A DNA stretch of 64,000 nucleotides from Mactromeris polynyma (Eukaryota; Mollusca; Bivalvia; Venerida; Mactridae). The notes below the pieces were generated by a model, which searched no databases, was not told where the DNA came from, and was given only the letters and a program-made list of their open reading frames with translations. Position numbers and translations under genes: made by a program. The stretch covers positions 774,001-838,000 of the forward strand of contig JASFXZ010000033.1 of assembly GCA_032209605.1 (NCBI GenBank), written 5' to 3'. Shown here in pieces: positions 1 to 13,744 of this stretch. The number at the start of each line of letters is the position of its first letter. The stretch's first letter is position 1.

Positions 1-1573
1 AAGCTCTGTATGCTCTGTCAATGTGATACTTGTATATATAATGTAGTCATATGCTGTGTTATCATGGTACATACTTCTCTGTGAACCTACTATACAAGCT
101 CTGTATGCTCTGTCAATGTGATACTTGTATATATAATGTAGTCATATGCTGTGTTATCATAGTACATACTTCTCTGTGAACCCACTATACAAGCTCTGTA
201 TGCTCTGTGAAGGTGATACTTGTATATATAATGTAGTCATATGCTGTGTTATCATAGTACATACTTCTCTGTGAACCCACTATACAAGCTCTGTATGCTC
301 TGTGAATGTGATACCTGTATATATAATGTAGTCATATCCTGTGTTACCATAGTACATACTTCTCTGTGAACCCACTATACAAGCTCTGTATGCTCTGTGA
401 AGGTGATACTTGTATATATAATGTAGTCATATCCTGTGTTATCATGGTACATACTTCTCTGTGAACCTACTATACAAGCTCTGTATGCTCTGTGAAGGTG
501 ATACTTGTATATATAATGTAGTCATATGCTGTGTTATCATGGTACATACTTCTCTGTGAACCTACTATACAAGCTCTGTATGCTCTGTGAAGGTGATACT
601 TGTATATATAATGTAGTCATATGCTGTGTTATCATGGTACATACTTCTCTGTGAACCTACTATTCAAGCTCTGTATGCTCTGTGAAGGTGATACTTGTAT
701 ATATAATGTAGTCATATGCTGTGTTATCATGGTGCATACTTCTCTGTGAACCTACTATACAAGCTCTGTATGCTCTGTGAATGTGATACCTGTATATATA
801 ATGTAGTCATATGCTGTGTTATCATGGTACATACTTCTCTGTGAACCCACTATACATGCCCTGTATGCTCTGTGAATGTGATACCTGTATATATAATGTA
901 GTCATATGCTGTGTTATCATGGTACATACTTCTCTGTGAACCCACTATACAAGCCCTGTATGCTCTGTCAATGTGATACTTGTATATATAATGTAGTCAT
1001 ATGCTGTGTTATCATGGTACATACTTCTCTGTGAACCTACTATACAAGCTCTGTATGCTCTGTGAAGGTGATACTTGTATATATAATGTAGTCATATGCT
1101 GTGTTATCATGGTACATACTTCTCTGTGAACCTACTATACAAGCTCTGTATGCTCTGTGAATGTGATACCTGTATATATAATGTAGTCATATGCTGTGTT
1201 ATCATGGTACATACTTCTCTGTGAACCCACTATACAAGCCCTGTATGCTCTGTGAATGTGATACCTGTATATATAATGTAGTCATATGCTGTGTTATCAT
1301 GGTACATACTTCTCTGTGAACCCACTATACAAGCCCTGTATGCTCTGTGAAGGTGATACTTGTATATATAATGTAGTCATATGCTGTGTTATCATGGTAC
1401 ATACTTCTCTGTGAACCCACTATACAAGCCCTGTATGCTCTGTGAATGTGATACCTGTATATATAATGTAGTCATATGCTGTGTTATCATAGTACATACT
1501 TCTCTGTGAACCCACTATACAAACTCTGTATGCTCTGTGAATGTGATACTTGTATATATAATGTAGTCATATG
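1..1573. repeat. 95-bp tandem array, runs off the left edge
   Basis: About 16.5 near-identical copies of a 95-bp unit that begins AAGCTCTGTATGCTCTGT. Unit starts fall at 1, 96, 191, 286 and so on to 1521 with no register change. Variation is confined to a few positions (GTCAATG/GTGAATG/GTGAAGG, CATAGTAC/CATGGTAC, AACCTAC/AACCCAC). The array ends inside a unit and is followed by unique sequence with an AATAAA motif near 1600. It begins before base 1, so its true length is unknown. Confidence 0.97.
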
Positions 1574-1805
1574 AGACCATATTGTATGAAATTGTACATA
1601 AAATAAAGTTTGAAAAAGAAGTAAAAACTCCTTTAGTAAGATTATACATGTATCGTAGTCTATTTTTGTAATTGACGCACTGGTGAAATATTAAAGTAAA
1701 CTAAAACTGTGATACAATTCATACGCGGATCTCGAGAGGGTACTGGGGGTCCATTACCACGTGCCATTCGTAAAGGTAGTGATTAATGTACTGCTTAGGG
1801 GATAG

Positions 1806-3165
1806 TTTGTGCTGTGCAGTGTGGTGTGGTGTAGCGTGCTGTAGTGGGTATTGTGTGGTACATTAGTATTAGGTGTAGTGAATTGCTGTGTTGTGTATCA
1901 TGGTGTTCTGTAGTGTGGTGCGGAGTAGCCTGGTGTTGTGTAGAGTGTGATGCGGAGTAGCGTGGTGTGCTGTAGTGTGGTGCGGAGTAGCGTGGTATGC
2001 TGTAGTGTGGTGCAGATTAGCGTGGTGTGCTGTAATGCGGTGCGGTGTAGCGTGGTGAGATGTAGTGTGGTGCGGTGTAGCGTGGTGTGTTGTAGTGTGG
2101 TGCGGTGTAGCGTGGTGTGGTGTAGTGTGGTGCGGTGTAGGGTGGTGTGTTGAAGTGTGGTGCGGTGCATAGCGTGTTGTACTGTTCTGTAGTGGGTATG
2201 GTGTATTGAATAGTTGTGTGGTGTGGTGTAGCGTGGTGTAGTGGTTATAGTGTGGTGAATTGCTGCGTGGTGTGGTGTATAATGGTGTGGTGTAGCGTGG
2301 TGTGGATTAGCGTGGTGTATTTGGTATTGTGCTGTGCAGTGTAGCGTGGTGTGCTGTAGCGTGGTGTAGTGGGTATGATGTAGTTGGTAGGGAGTAGTGA
2401 ATTGTTGTGTGGTTTGATGTAGCGTGGTGTGCTGTAGTGTGGCGCGGTGTAGCGTGGTGTAGTGGGTATGATGTAGTTGGTAGGGAGTAGTGAATTGTTG
2501 TGTGGTTTAGTGTAGCGTGGTGTGCTGTAGTGTGGCGCGGTGTAGCGTGGTGTAGTGGGTATGATGTAGTTGGTAGGGAGTAGTGAATTGTTGTGTGGTT
2601 TGGTGTAGCGTGGTGTGCTGTAGTGTGGCGCGGTGTAGCGTGGTGTAGTGGGTATGATGTAGTTGGTAGGGAGTAGTGAATTGTTGTATGGTTTGGTGTA
2701 GCGTGGTGTAGTGGGTATGATGTAGTTGGGAGGGAGTAGTGAATTGTTGTGTGGTTTGGTGTAGCGTGGTGTGCTGTAGCGTGGTGTGGTGTTGTGTGAT
2801 GTAGTGTAGTAAGGCGTGGTATAGAGCAATGATATATTTAGTGCATTGGTGAGTGGTGTGGTGAGGTGTAGCGTGTGGTAGCGTGGTGTGGCGCGTGCGT
2901 ATGGTGTGGTACTTTGTTGTGTAGTGTAATATGGCGCGGTTCTGTGTGATGTGGTGCGGTGTGGTGTAGCACGGTGTGGTGCGGTGTTGTGTAGAACGGT
3001 ATGTTGCTGTGTGGTGCGGTGTGGTGTAGCACGGTATGTTGCTGTGTGTTGCGGTGTGGTGTAGCACGGTGTGGTGCGGTGTGGTGTAGCACGGTGTGAT
3101 ATTGTGTTGTGTGGTGCGGTGTAGCACGGTGTGGTGGTGTGTTGTGTGGTAGGTTGTGAAATGGT
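1806..3165. repeat. Degenerate GT-rich tandem array with a 93-bp higher-order unit
   Basis: The + strand is almost free of C and is built of GTGGTGTAGCGTGGTGT-like words. A degenerate 10-20 bp pattern fills 1806-2330 and 2790-3160. Between about 2370 and 2760 a clear 93-bp period appears: GGGTATGATGTAG recurs at 2371, 2464, 2557 and 2650, then at 2713 after a 30-bp deletion. The long Thr/His/Pro-rich frames on the opposite strand are by-products of the repeat. Confidence 0.9.
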
Positions 3166-3466
3166 GAAAATGGAATTTAAGTGCTGAATTTGTGTCAAAC
3201 GTATTTTATTATGAGTATCAAATTGAACTGAAAGCATTTTTGTTTTTAATGCGAGTAATCAGTGGTTTCCAAAACACGATATTCTTAAAAGCTCCATACT
3301 GTCAAAGACATTTTCGTCTTCTTCCATAGATCGACTGGTTACCGTCAACAAGTTGAAAGTTAAACTGGAGTGCGCACTAACAATTAAAAGAAATACGAGT
3401 TTGAATATACATACAGATTGCAAGTCTGTATGAGGACGGTGGGGAGCTGGTTGTGGAAAGTCTCAT
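3166..3466. other. Unique AT-rich spacer
   Basis: Unique sequence between the GT-rich array and a hairpin element. I see no coding exon, RNA gene or repeat in it. Confidence 0.5.
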
Positions 3467-3544
3467 GAGATTGTCACGAGTTCTCTCCCTTTTTATATCT
3501 ATGTAATATAGAAGTGATAAAGGGAGAGAACTCGTGACAGTCTC
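3467..3544. mobile_element. Palindromic 78-bp miniature element (hairpin), best copy of three
   Basis: Arms of about 26 bp, GAGATTGTCACGAGTTCTCT on the left and its near-perfect reverse complement on the right, surround a loop of about 26 bp. Only one arm base differs. Related, more decayed copies sit at 13388-13502 and 27656-27760, which makes this a dispersed family and not a chance hairpin. There is no coding capacity. The superfamily is unknown. Confidence 0.75.
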
Positions 3545-5200
3545 CTGCGAACCGAACTGTGGCATTATCAGGGATTGTACTGTTCCATTCCCTTATGGTT
3601 CTGGAAATAAAGAGTAGACACACTATGAACATCGTTCTATGCATTTTAACTAACATTTGAGAAGATAGTTGCATAGAAATTCGCTTAATGGCAATTAATT
3701 GTGTTCTAAGTGAAGCGAGTCTATAAATGTTGTATTATCTACCGTTTGAGTTTGTGATAAGTTAATGACTTTAGTACGAACACTGGAGTGCACATACACG
3801 AAGCATACATCATTTCACAGCGGTCAGATTGAGTAAATAAATAAGTTAAATGCAAGCAGGAGTGTAAACGTACAGAGTTCTGTTTATTCACGTGAGCATC
3901 TCGCTATGTGTGTCTGGCAGGATTTATATGAAGAGAGAATCTTCCACAGAGAATGAAATGATTGAGCGTTATCTCGCATTTATAACAACGAACGACAACT
4001 CTGTAAACTGACATGCGCTGAAACAAACCGATACAAATTGTGGTAAATAGAGAGAAGCTGTTCACTAAGTAGTGTATAGTTCAGCTGTAACTCTTGGATT
4101 GTGGCACAAAGAACATGATAGAGTGTTGAATAAACGGATTACCGACAGGTGATGAAAGGTAAGAACATATTATCTTTAAAAAAAATCTAACTGAAAAATT
4201 ATCAACTATTGACACATCGTTTAAAACAATAACCAAAACGAACAATTAACAAACGTCTATTATATATGATCTGACATATTGGAATAAAATGTTTCATTTA
4301 GTTACGCTGCTTTATTTACATTCTTTGAACGGTTTGTGTAATATCGAACATATCTAATAAACAACGTCTATAATACTAGTAGACATTTACTACAATGTTT
4401 GCCCGAAGAAAACTTACCGCATCATCTGGCTTTGAAAATCAGCGCTAGAAGATAAATCAAGGAATAATTAAATATTGAGTGTAATAGAAGATACACGTGT
4501 ATTCGTTGTTTTTTTAATTTTGTTGATGTTGCAGAATTTATGTTAGAATCGGAGAGCATTCGGCATACATTGGTAATTTCCGTCACAATCGGATAGTTAC
4601 GAGTTGCTCCGAATGAAAAGGGAAAGGTGATTTTTGTGTATATAGAAGTATTTAAAAAAGAATATTTCTTCCCAGTAGTTTTTTACAAACACTCACTGAT
4701 GGTTTCAGCAGATGCCGAGGAGGGGATAGGTTTGGAGTCATGGTGAACATTTGTTGAACAAATCATCTGTATAATTATTCTGGATTTTTATATAACTTGT
4801 TGCCAGTAAAGCTTTCTCATTATCTCGTGCGCACGTTAATTGTTTCGTGCAGTAAATCTTGTCTCGTGCAGTAAATCTTGCCTCAGGCAGTCTTCCGACA
4901 TTAGGATACTTCAATACTCGTCTTGCAATACAGAAGTAATTATATAATGTTTGCTATCACATACACAGAGTTTATGTAAAGCGTTCTGCACTGAGAGATA
5001 TATTGGTTTTATAACGAAAACAATTAGACAACTGTAAATAATGTGTACTTTATAATTAAGATGTCAGCTTATTGAAATATCTCTGACAGTATAAATGTCG
5101 AGTCTTTATTCGCATACATGTATTTTGTTTAAAAAAAACTTTTTTGCTTAAATATTTTTTGAAGTTTCATAAAAATCTTAATAAATATGTACGGCAGTAC
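3545..5200. other. AT-rich intergenic DNA, nothing recognised
   Basis: No open frame with a recognisable domain, no tRNA-like box pair and no tandem repeat. A short repeated phrase (CTCGTGCAGTAAATCTTG) near 4850-4880 is the only local duplication I noticed. Confidence 0.5.
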
Positions 5201-5204
5201 TTGC

Positions 5205-7908
5205 TCAGTAAACCTGCTTGCATTTATCATCACATTGCCTACATCGGAAACATCAGTAAACTGACCTGCTTGCATTTATCATCACATTGCCTACATAGGA
5301 AACATCAGTAAACTGACCTGCTTGCATTTATCATCACATTGCCTACATAGGAAACATCAGTAAACTGACCTGCTTGCATTTATCATCACATTGCCTACAT
5401 AGGAAACATCAGTAAACTGACCTGCTTGCATTTATCATCACATTGCCTACATAGGAAACATCAGTAAACTGACCTGCTTGCATTTATCATCACATTGCCT
5501 ACATCGGAAACATCAGTAAACTGACCTGCTTGCATTTATCATCACATTGCCTACATAGGAAACATCAGTAAACTGACCTGCTTGCATTTATCATCACATT
5601 GCCTACATAGGAAACATCAGTAAACTGACCTGCTTGCATTTATCATCACATTGCCTACATAGGAAACATCAGTAAACTGACCTGCTTGCATTTATCATCA
5701 CATTGCCTACATAGGAAACATCAGTAAACTGACATGCTTGCATTTATCATCACATTGCCTACATAGGAAACATCAGTAAACTGACCTGCTTGCATTTATC
5801 ATCACATTGCCTACATCGGAAACATCAGTAAACTGACCAGCTTGCATTTATCATCACATTGCCTACATCGGAAACATCAGTAAACTGACCTGCTTCCATT
5901 TATCATCACATTGCCTACATCGGAAACATCAGTAAACTGACATGCTTCCATTTATCATCACATTGCCTACATCGGAAACATCAGTAAACTGACCTGCTTG
6001 CATTTATCATCACATTGCCTACATCGGAAACATCAGTAAACTGACATGCTTGCATTTATCATCACATTGCCTACATCGGAAACATCAGTAAACTGACATG
6101 CTTGCATTTATCATCACATTGCCTACATCGGAAACATCAGTAAACTGACCTGCTTGCATTTATCATCACATTGCCTACATCGGAAACATCAGTAAACTGA
6201 CCTGCTTGCATTTATCATCACATTGCCTACATCGGAAACATCAGTAAACTGACCTGCTTCCATTTATCATCACATTGCCTACATCGGAAACATCAGTAAA
6301 CTGACCTGCTTGCATTTATCATCACATTGCCTACATAGGAAACATCAGTAAACTGACCTGCTTCCATTTATCATCACATTGCCTACATCGGAAACATCAG
6401 TAAACTGACCAGCTTGCATTTATCATCACATTGCCTACATCGGAAACATCAGTAAACTGACCTGCTTCCATTTATCATCACATTGCCTACATCGGAAACA
6501 TCAGTAAACTGACCTGCTTCCATTTATCATCACATTGCCTACATCGGAAACATCAGTAAACTGACCTGCTTCCATTTATCATCACATTGCCTACATCGGA
6601 AACATCAGTAAACTGACCAGCTTGCATTTATCATCACATTGCCTACATCGGAAACATCAGTAAACTGACCTGCTTCCATTTATCATCACATTGCCTACAT
6701 CGGAAACATCAGTAAACTGACCAGCTTGCATTTATCATCACATTGCCTACATAGGAAACATCAGTAAACTGACCTGCTTCCATTCATCATCACATTGCCT
6801 ACATCGGAAACATCAGTAAACTGACCTGCTTGCATTTATCATCACATTGCCTACATCGGAAACATCAGTAAACTGACATGCTTGCATTTATCATCACATT
6901 GCCTACATCGGAAACATCAGTAAACTGACCTGCTTCCATTTATCATCACATTGCCTACATCGGAAACATCAGTAAACTGACCTGCTTGCATTTATCATCA
7001 CATTGCCTACATCGGAAACATCAGTAAACTGACATGCTTGCATTTATCATCACATTGCCTACATCGGAAACATCAGTAAACTGACATGCTTGCATTTATC
7101 ATCACATTGCCTACATCGGAAACATCAGTAAACTGACCTGCTTCCATTTATCATCACATTGCCTACATAGGAAACATCAGTAAACTGACCTGCTTGCATT
7201 TATCATCACATTGCCTACATAGGAAACATCAGTAAACTGACCTGCTTGCATTTATCATCACATTGCCTACATAGGAAACATCAGTAAACTGACCTGCTTG
7301 CATTTATCATCACATTGCCTGCATCGGAAACATCAGTAAACTGACCTGCTTCCATTTATCATCACATTGCCTACATCGGAAACATCAGTAAACTGACCTG
7401 CTTCCATTTATCATCACATTGCCTACATAGGAAACATCAGTAAACTGACCTGCTTGCATTTATCATCACATTGCCTACATCGGAAACATCAGTAAACTGA
7501 CCTGCTTCCATTTATCATCACATTGCCTACATCGGAAACATCAGTAAACTGACCTGCTTGCATTTATCATCACATTGCCTACATCGGAAACATCAGTAAA
7601 CTGACCTGCTTGCATTTATCATCACATTGCCTACATCGGAAACATCAGTAAACTGACCTGCTTGCATTTATCATCACATTGCCTACATCGGAAACATCAG
7701 TAAACTGACCTGCTTCCATTTATCATCACATTGCCTACATCGGAAACATCAGTAAACTGACCTGCTTGCATTTATCATCACATTGCCTACATCGGAAACA
7801 TCAGTAAACTGACATGCTTGCATTTATCATCACATTGCCTACATAGGAAACATCAGTAAACTGACCTGCTTGCATTTATCATCACATTGCCTACATAGGA
7901 AACATCCA
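5205..7908. repeat. 52-bp minisatellite, about 52 copies
   Basis: Unit CCTGCTTGCATTTATCATCA... is 52 bp, and register is kept over 2.7 kb (CATTTATC recurs at 5221, 5273 and onward). Units differ at a few binary sites: CTGCTT[G/C]CATT, ACAT[C/A]GGAAAC and GAC[C/A][T/A]GC. Units near both ends favour ATAGG, while ATCGG dominates the middle, which suggests growth by local block duplication. Confidence 0.97.
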
Positions 7909-9286
7909 AAGTCTTTATGATTTATACTTCGAGTTATACAATTCAGATAGTTCATCTAGTGTCTCATATTTTTAAATTGTCCATCCCGGATTGTCCCATT
8001 ATGGTGACTTTACGCATACCTGTACTTTTAGCAGCATACATCGGTCATTCTCTCAACCGCTGTCTCTCTATTTATTACCTACTTTCACTCAATTGTCTAC
8101 CAATCTGTGTGAAGTTAGCAGTAGTAGTAGTAACAGCAGTTACAGCAGTGGCATCAACAATACTACCATTACTGATGTTACAGCAGTTACAGCAGTGACA
8201 TCAACAATACTACCATTACTGATGTTACTGATACATGCACGAAGTTAGCAGTAGTAGTAGTAACAGCAGTTACAGCAGTGACATCAACAATAATACCATT
8301 ACTGATGTTACTGATACATGCATTATGTTCTGCCAACTTTACGTGGATTCTCATCACGGCTAAGTCAGTTATGTCAGCCGTCCCCTCTCTCTCGTTTACA
8401 TCTTATATTCCCATTGTCTTCCTACTTTCTGTATGTCCACACATTTCACCAAAACTCACCATTGTTCATCTCATTACATCCCTTGTATGAAGTTTGCAAT
8501 CCAGTCTCTAAAGATATATCGTGATACTTACATTTGTCCGATATGGGATTAGGATAAATAACACCAAATATCAGGATGTACAAATGTTAACAGTGTTAGT
8601 TTCTGATTCTACCAAGTACATTTACCAAGCTTTAACACTGACCATGTGTACATGGACCTAATTGCCAATTAACATAATGGATATTTTCCTCGGGTCTTAT
8701 TACTGCTACCCAATTAACAAATTAGTTTACAGCAGAATTACGCTTCGGTGAGTAGATGGGGTATAAACTGATACAACGGCGGAAGAAAATAAATTGAAGT
8801 CAAAATTCGACTTCTTATGTTTTTAGATGTATGTTGAGTTCCCCTTCTCCATGTGCAGTTCCTTTACTTGGTATAATAATCATGTTCTCCCCCCCCCCCA
8901 CCCCTTGGCTTAGGATTTCTGATTTCCTCGGCTTCTTCCGTGATATACTAGTATTTCATCATTTCAACCATTTTCCCTTGTTGTACCCCTACATTGTGTA
9001 TGTGATGATCGGTCGGATCATTCATTGCTCCCCTATCCCGATACATGTTTACCCTTGCACTTCCTCAGTCCCTAATAGTTTGTAGACTGTTGTTTCCCTG
9101 GGTCTGTGTAGGATGGCGTTGTCTTATGAATGTCGCGTTCCCTGTAACAACTTAAGTTCTCTTTAGGAATAAATAGCGCGTTTATACCTGAAATAAAAGT
9201 TTTGTTCTGATATTATTCTAATTCGAGCTCATAATCACCGAGGTACGAGTAGTACAGAGCAAAGTTTGAAAGATAGTTCAACCATA
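7909..9286. other. Intergenic spacer with a short complex repeat at 8115-8325
   Basis: Between 8115 and 8325 a phrase (AGTAGTAGTAGTAACAGCAG, then CATCAACAATACTACCATTA) recurs about three times with different lengths. The rest, including a poly-C run near 8891, shows no recognisable gene. The small open frames here are not supported by homology or splice context. Confidence 0.5.
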
Positions 9287-12231
9287 CAGTGTCTGCTGCC
9301 GGCAATTATAGCACAGTGTATTGAATATACAGTGTCTGCTGCCGGCAATTATAGCACAGTGTATTGAATAGACAGTGTCTGCTGCCCGGCAATTATAGCA
9401 CAGTGTATTGAATATACAGTGTCTGCTGCCGGCAATTATAGCACAGTGTATTGAATATACAGTGTCTGCTGCCCGGCAATTATAGCACAGTGTATTGAAT
9501 ATACAGTGTCTGCTGCCGGCAATTATAGCACAGTGTATTGAATATACAGTGTCTGCTGCCGGCAATTATAGCACAGTGTATTGAATATACAGTGTCTGCT
9601 GCCGGCAATTATAGCACAGTGTATTGAATATACAGTGTCTGCTGCCCGGCAATCATAGCACAGTGTATTGAATATACAGTGTCTGCTGCCCGGCAATCAT
9701 AGCACAGTGTATTGAATATACAGTGTCTGCTGCCCGGCAATCATAGCACAGTGTATTGAATATACAGTGTCTGCTGCCCGGCAATCATAGCACATTGTAT
9801 TGAATATACAGTGTCTGCTGCCGGCAATTATAGCACAGTGTATTGAATATACAGTTTCTGCTGCCCGGCAATTATAGCACAGTGTATTGAATATACAGTG
9901 TCTGCTGCCGGCACTTATAGCACAGTGTATTGAATATACAGTGTCTGCTGCCCGGCAATTATAGCACAGTGTATTGAATATACAGTGTCTGCTGCCGGCA
10001 ATTATAGCACAGTGTATTGAATATACAGTGTCTGCTGCCGGCAATTATAGCACAGTGTATTGAATATACAGTGTCTGTTGCCGGCAATTATAGCACAGTG
10101 TATTGAATATACAGTGTCTGCTGCCCGGCAATCATAGCACAGTGTATTGAATATACAGTGTCTGCTGCCCGGCAATTATAGCACAGTGTATTGAATATAC
10201 AGTGTCTGCTGCCCGGCAATCATAGCACATTGTATTGAATATACAGTGTCTGCTGCCGGCAATTATAGCACAGTGTATTGAATATACAGTGTCTGCTGCC
10301 CGGCAATTATAGCACAGTGTATTGAATATACAGTGTCTGCTGCCGGCAATTATAGCACAGTGTATTGAATATACAGTGTCTGCTGCCCGGCAATTATAGC
10401 ACAGTGTATTGAATATACAGTGTCTGCTGCCGGCAATTATAGCACAGTGTATTGAATATACAGTGTCTGCTGCCGGCAATTATAGCACAGTGTATTGAAT
10501 ATACAGTGTCTGTTGCCGGCAATTATAGCACAGTGTATTGAATATACAGTGTCTGGTGCCCGGCAATCATAGCACAGTGTATTGAATATACAGTGTCTGC
10601 TGCCGGCAAATAAAGCACAGTGTATTGAATATACAGTGTCTGCTGCCCGGCAATCATAGCACAGTGTATTGAATATACAGTGTCTGCTGCCGGCAATTAT
10701 AGCACAGTGTATTGAATATACAGTGTCTGCTGCCGGCAATTATAGCACAGTGTATTGAATATACAGTGTCTGCTGCCCGGCAATTATAGCACAGTGTATT
10801 GAATATACAGTGTCTGCTGCCCGGCAATCATAGCACAGTGTATTGAATATACAGTGTCTGCTGCCGGCAATTATAGCACAGTGTATTGAATATACAGTGT
10901 CTGCTGCCCGGCAATCATAGCACAGTGTATTGAATATACAGTGTCTGCTGCCGGCAATTATAGCACAGTGTATTGAATATACAGTGTCTGCTGCCCGGCA
11001 ATCATAGCACAGTGTATTGAATATACAGTGTCTGCTGCCCGGCAATCATAGCACAGTGTATTGAATATACAGTGTCTGCTGCCGGCAATTATAGCACAGT
11101 GTATTGAATATACAGTGTCTGTTGCCGGCAATTATAGCACAGTGTATTGAATATACAGTGTCTGCTGCCCGGCAATCATAGCACAGTGTATTGAATATAC
11201 AGTGTCTGCTGCCCGGCAATCATAGCACAGTGTATTGAATATACAGTGTCTGCTGCCCGGCAATCATAGCACATTGTATTGAATATACAGTGTCTGCTGC
11301 CGGCAATTATAGCACAGTGTATTGAATATACAGTGTCTGCTGCCCGGCAATTATAGCACAGTGTATTGAATATACAGTGTCTGCTGCCGGCAATTATAGC
11401 ACAGTGTATTGAATATACAGTGTCTGCTGCCCGGCAATTATAGCACAGTGTATTGAATATACAGTGTCTGCTGCCGGCAATTATAGCACAGTGTATTGAA
11501 TATACAGTGTCTGCTGCCGGCAATTATAGCACAGTGTATTGAATATACAGTGTCTGTTGCCGGCAATTATAGCACAGTGTATTGAATATACAGTGTCTGG
11601 TGCCCGGCAATCATAGCACAGTGTATTGAATATACAGTGTCTGCTGCCGGCAAATATAGCACAGTGTATTGAATATACAGTGTCTGCTGCCCGGCAATCA
11701 TAGCACAGTGTATTGAATATACAGTGTCTGCTGCCCGGCAATTATAGCACAGTGTATTGAATATACAGTGTCTGTTGCCGGCAATTATAGCACAGTGTAT
11801 TGAATATACAGTGTCTGCTGCCGGCAATCATAGCACAGTGTATTGAATATACAGTGTCTGCTGCCGGCAATTATAGCACAGTGTATTGAATATACAGTGT
11901 CTGCTCCCGGCAATCATAGCACAGTGTATTGAATATACAGTGTCTGCTGCCGGCAATTATAGCACAGTGTATTGAATATACAGTGTCTGCTGCCGGCAAT
12001 TATAGCACAGTGTATTGAATATACAGTGTCTGCTGCCCGGCAATTATAGCACAGTGTATTGAATATACAGTGTCTGCTGCCCGGCAATCATAGCACAGTG
12101 TATTGAATATACAGTGTCTGCTGCCGGCAATTATAGCACAGTGTATTGAATATACAGTGTCTGCTGCCGGCAATTATAGCACAGTGTATTGAATATACGA
12201 TGTCTGCTCCCGGCAATCATAGCACAGTGTA
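9287..12231. repeat. 43/44-bp minisatellite with higher-order structure, about 67 copies
   Basis: Unit TATACAGTGTCTGCTGCCCG GCAATTATAGCACAGTGTAT TGAA is 44 bp with CCCGG and 43 bp with CCGG, and both forms alternate irregularly. A rare CACATTG variant occurs at 9791, 10226 and 11270. These spacings of 435 and 1044 bp, with matching variant order around them, show block duplications of about 10 and 24 units. The right end lies 4 bp before the TIR of a Tc1/mariner-type element. Confidence 0.97.
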
Positions 12232-12788
12232 CGTACGATGAAACCTCGGTAATAAGACCACCATTGGTTCTGACGAAGTCGGTCTTCGTTGTGAGGTGGT
12301 CTGATCATTGGGTTCATATATAGAAGACAAATTATAACATTGTCCATAAAAACGGGGTTATTAACGTGGTGGTCTTGATTTGGAGGTAGTCCTCACGTTA
12401 GATATTACTGATTTTGTTTCTGCCCAGATATGTTCGAATTAAATCATAAGGAGTTAATCATCAGCCAAGTGTCCATTCTTTTATCTTAAAACATAGAATC
12501 TGTGGTGACAGAAGAGGTCAGTCTGAAAACTCTGCTCTCATATGATCTCAACATATATGGTCTTATTTAACGTACGTTTATATTTTAGTTAACTTCTACA
12601 GAATAATATCATTATCTCATCTCAGTTAGCTTGAAGAACATTTAAAATACAAAAGTGATATTTGAACATGAGGATAAGTCACAAGGTTTATATATATGAA
12701 TCAGGTCCCTGTGGTATTGAATGTCGATTGTTCTTACAAAAGAGCGAACTAATAGAATCTGCTGACAAACAAAATGACAGCTGTATCA

Positions 12789-12937
12789 ATGAGATCCTGC
12801 TATCAATGAGATCTTGCTATCAATGAGATCTTGCTATCAATGAGATCCTGCTATCAATGAGATCCTGCTATCAATGAGATCCTGCTATCAATGAGATCTT
12901 GCTATCAATGAGATCCTGCTATCAATGAGATCCTGCT
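12789..12937. repeat. 17-bp tandem repeat, about 9 copies
   Basis: Unit TGCTATCAATGAGATCC, with a C/T change in the last bases of some copies. It lies inside the 12.2-13.7 kb transposon. Confidence 0.95.
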
Positions 12938-13608
12938 AATGTAAATTGTATTGTTTTATTTCTCTAATTGAAATTGTGAGTGCACAAAGTTCAGAGGTTA
13001 AAACAGATCACCTGTCAATTATCATCATTGTTGACATGTTTGTGTCGTCTGCATCATCATTATACTCGGCCACAACCGAGGCAGCCGCACTATCACCACT
13101 ACCATCATTGTCATCATTTTCGAAAGCTAACATGAACTTGAATTCCGCAATATTTCTGTGTATAATATTGTTATATCAGAAACAGTACCACGCTGCTCTT
13201 CTGCTTTGAAGTCAATAAATAACAACTGTTATTTTACGGCTTCGAATAATGTGAGATTTCGATTCTGCAAACGTTTATTATACCAATAAATATACATTAA
13301 GTGTATATATAATACACGTGTATTCATCACTCAAATATTTGAGAGCAAAGACGGAAGAAACGGGAAAGGTGTCTATCAATTGCACAGGAGATTGTCTCGA
13401 GTTCTTCATACATTCTATAATTATATGTATACATGTAATATAGAAAGGATAAAGGGAGCGAACTCTAGAAGGGAAAAAGGGAAATAACTCAAGACGCTCT
13501 CAGATAAAATCTCATTTATCTCAATATTAAGAACACCATATTGATAAGGCCGTTTTTTCAAGGACAACTTTTATAAAAAAATTCTTCCAAATTTTAACAC
13601 GTGAATCA

Positions 13609-13706
13609 GACCACGTGACAACTAGGACAGAATTATACCAGACCACGTGACAACTAGGACAGAAGTATACCAGACCACGTGGCATCTAGGACAGAAGTAT
13701 ACCAGA
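13609..13706. repeat. 32-bp tandem repeat, 3 copies
   Basis: Unit GACCACGTGACAACTAGGAC plus AGAATTATACCA, starting at 13609, 13641 and 13673. It sits directly inside the right terminal repeat of the surrounding transposon. The unit contains CACGTG, an E-box palindrome. Confidence 0.9.
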
Positions 13707-13744
13707 ACCTCAGGTGGTCTTATTGTTGAGGTTTCGCTGTAAAG

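Larger units (their letters stand above)
12236..13739. mobile_element. 1.5-kb non-autonomous TA-flanked DNA transposon (CAGTAAAACCTC-end family), with nested repeats
   Basis: The left end reads CGATGAAACCTCGGTAATAA and the right end is its imperfect inverse (CTCAACAATAAGACCACC reading inward). Both ends are followed outward by TA (12234-12235 and 13740-13741), as expected for Tc1/mariner/pogo target-site duplication. Three other members are at 18701-18878, 19615-19763 and 53865-54093. No transposase frame is visible. Inside are a 17-bp array, a decayed palindromic element (13388-13502) and a three-copy 32-bp repeat. Confidence 0.7.

Noticed and set aside
7917..9085. Several small + strand frames (60-93 residues)
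   Set aside because: Hydrophobic low-complexity translations of T-rich DNA; overlapping in different frames; no splice or domain support.
9278..12231. CRISPR-like array
   Set aside because: Regular direct repeats, but there are no unique spacers: the whole 43/44-bp unit repeats. Eukaryotic context and no cas genes.
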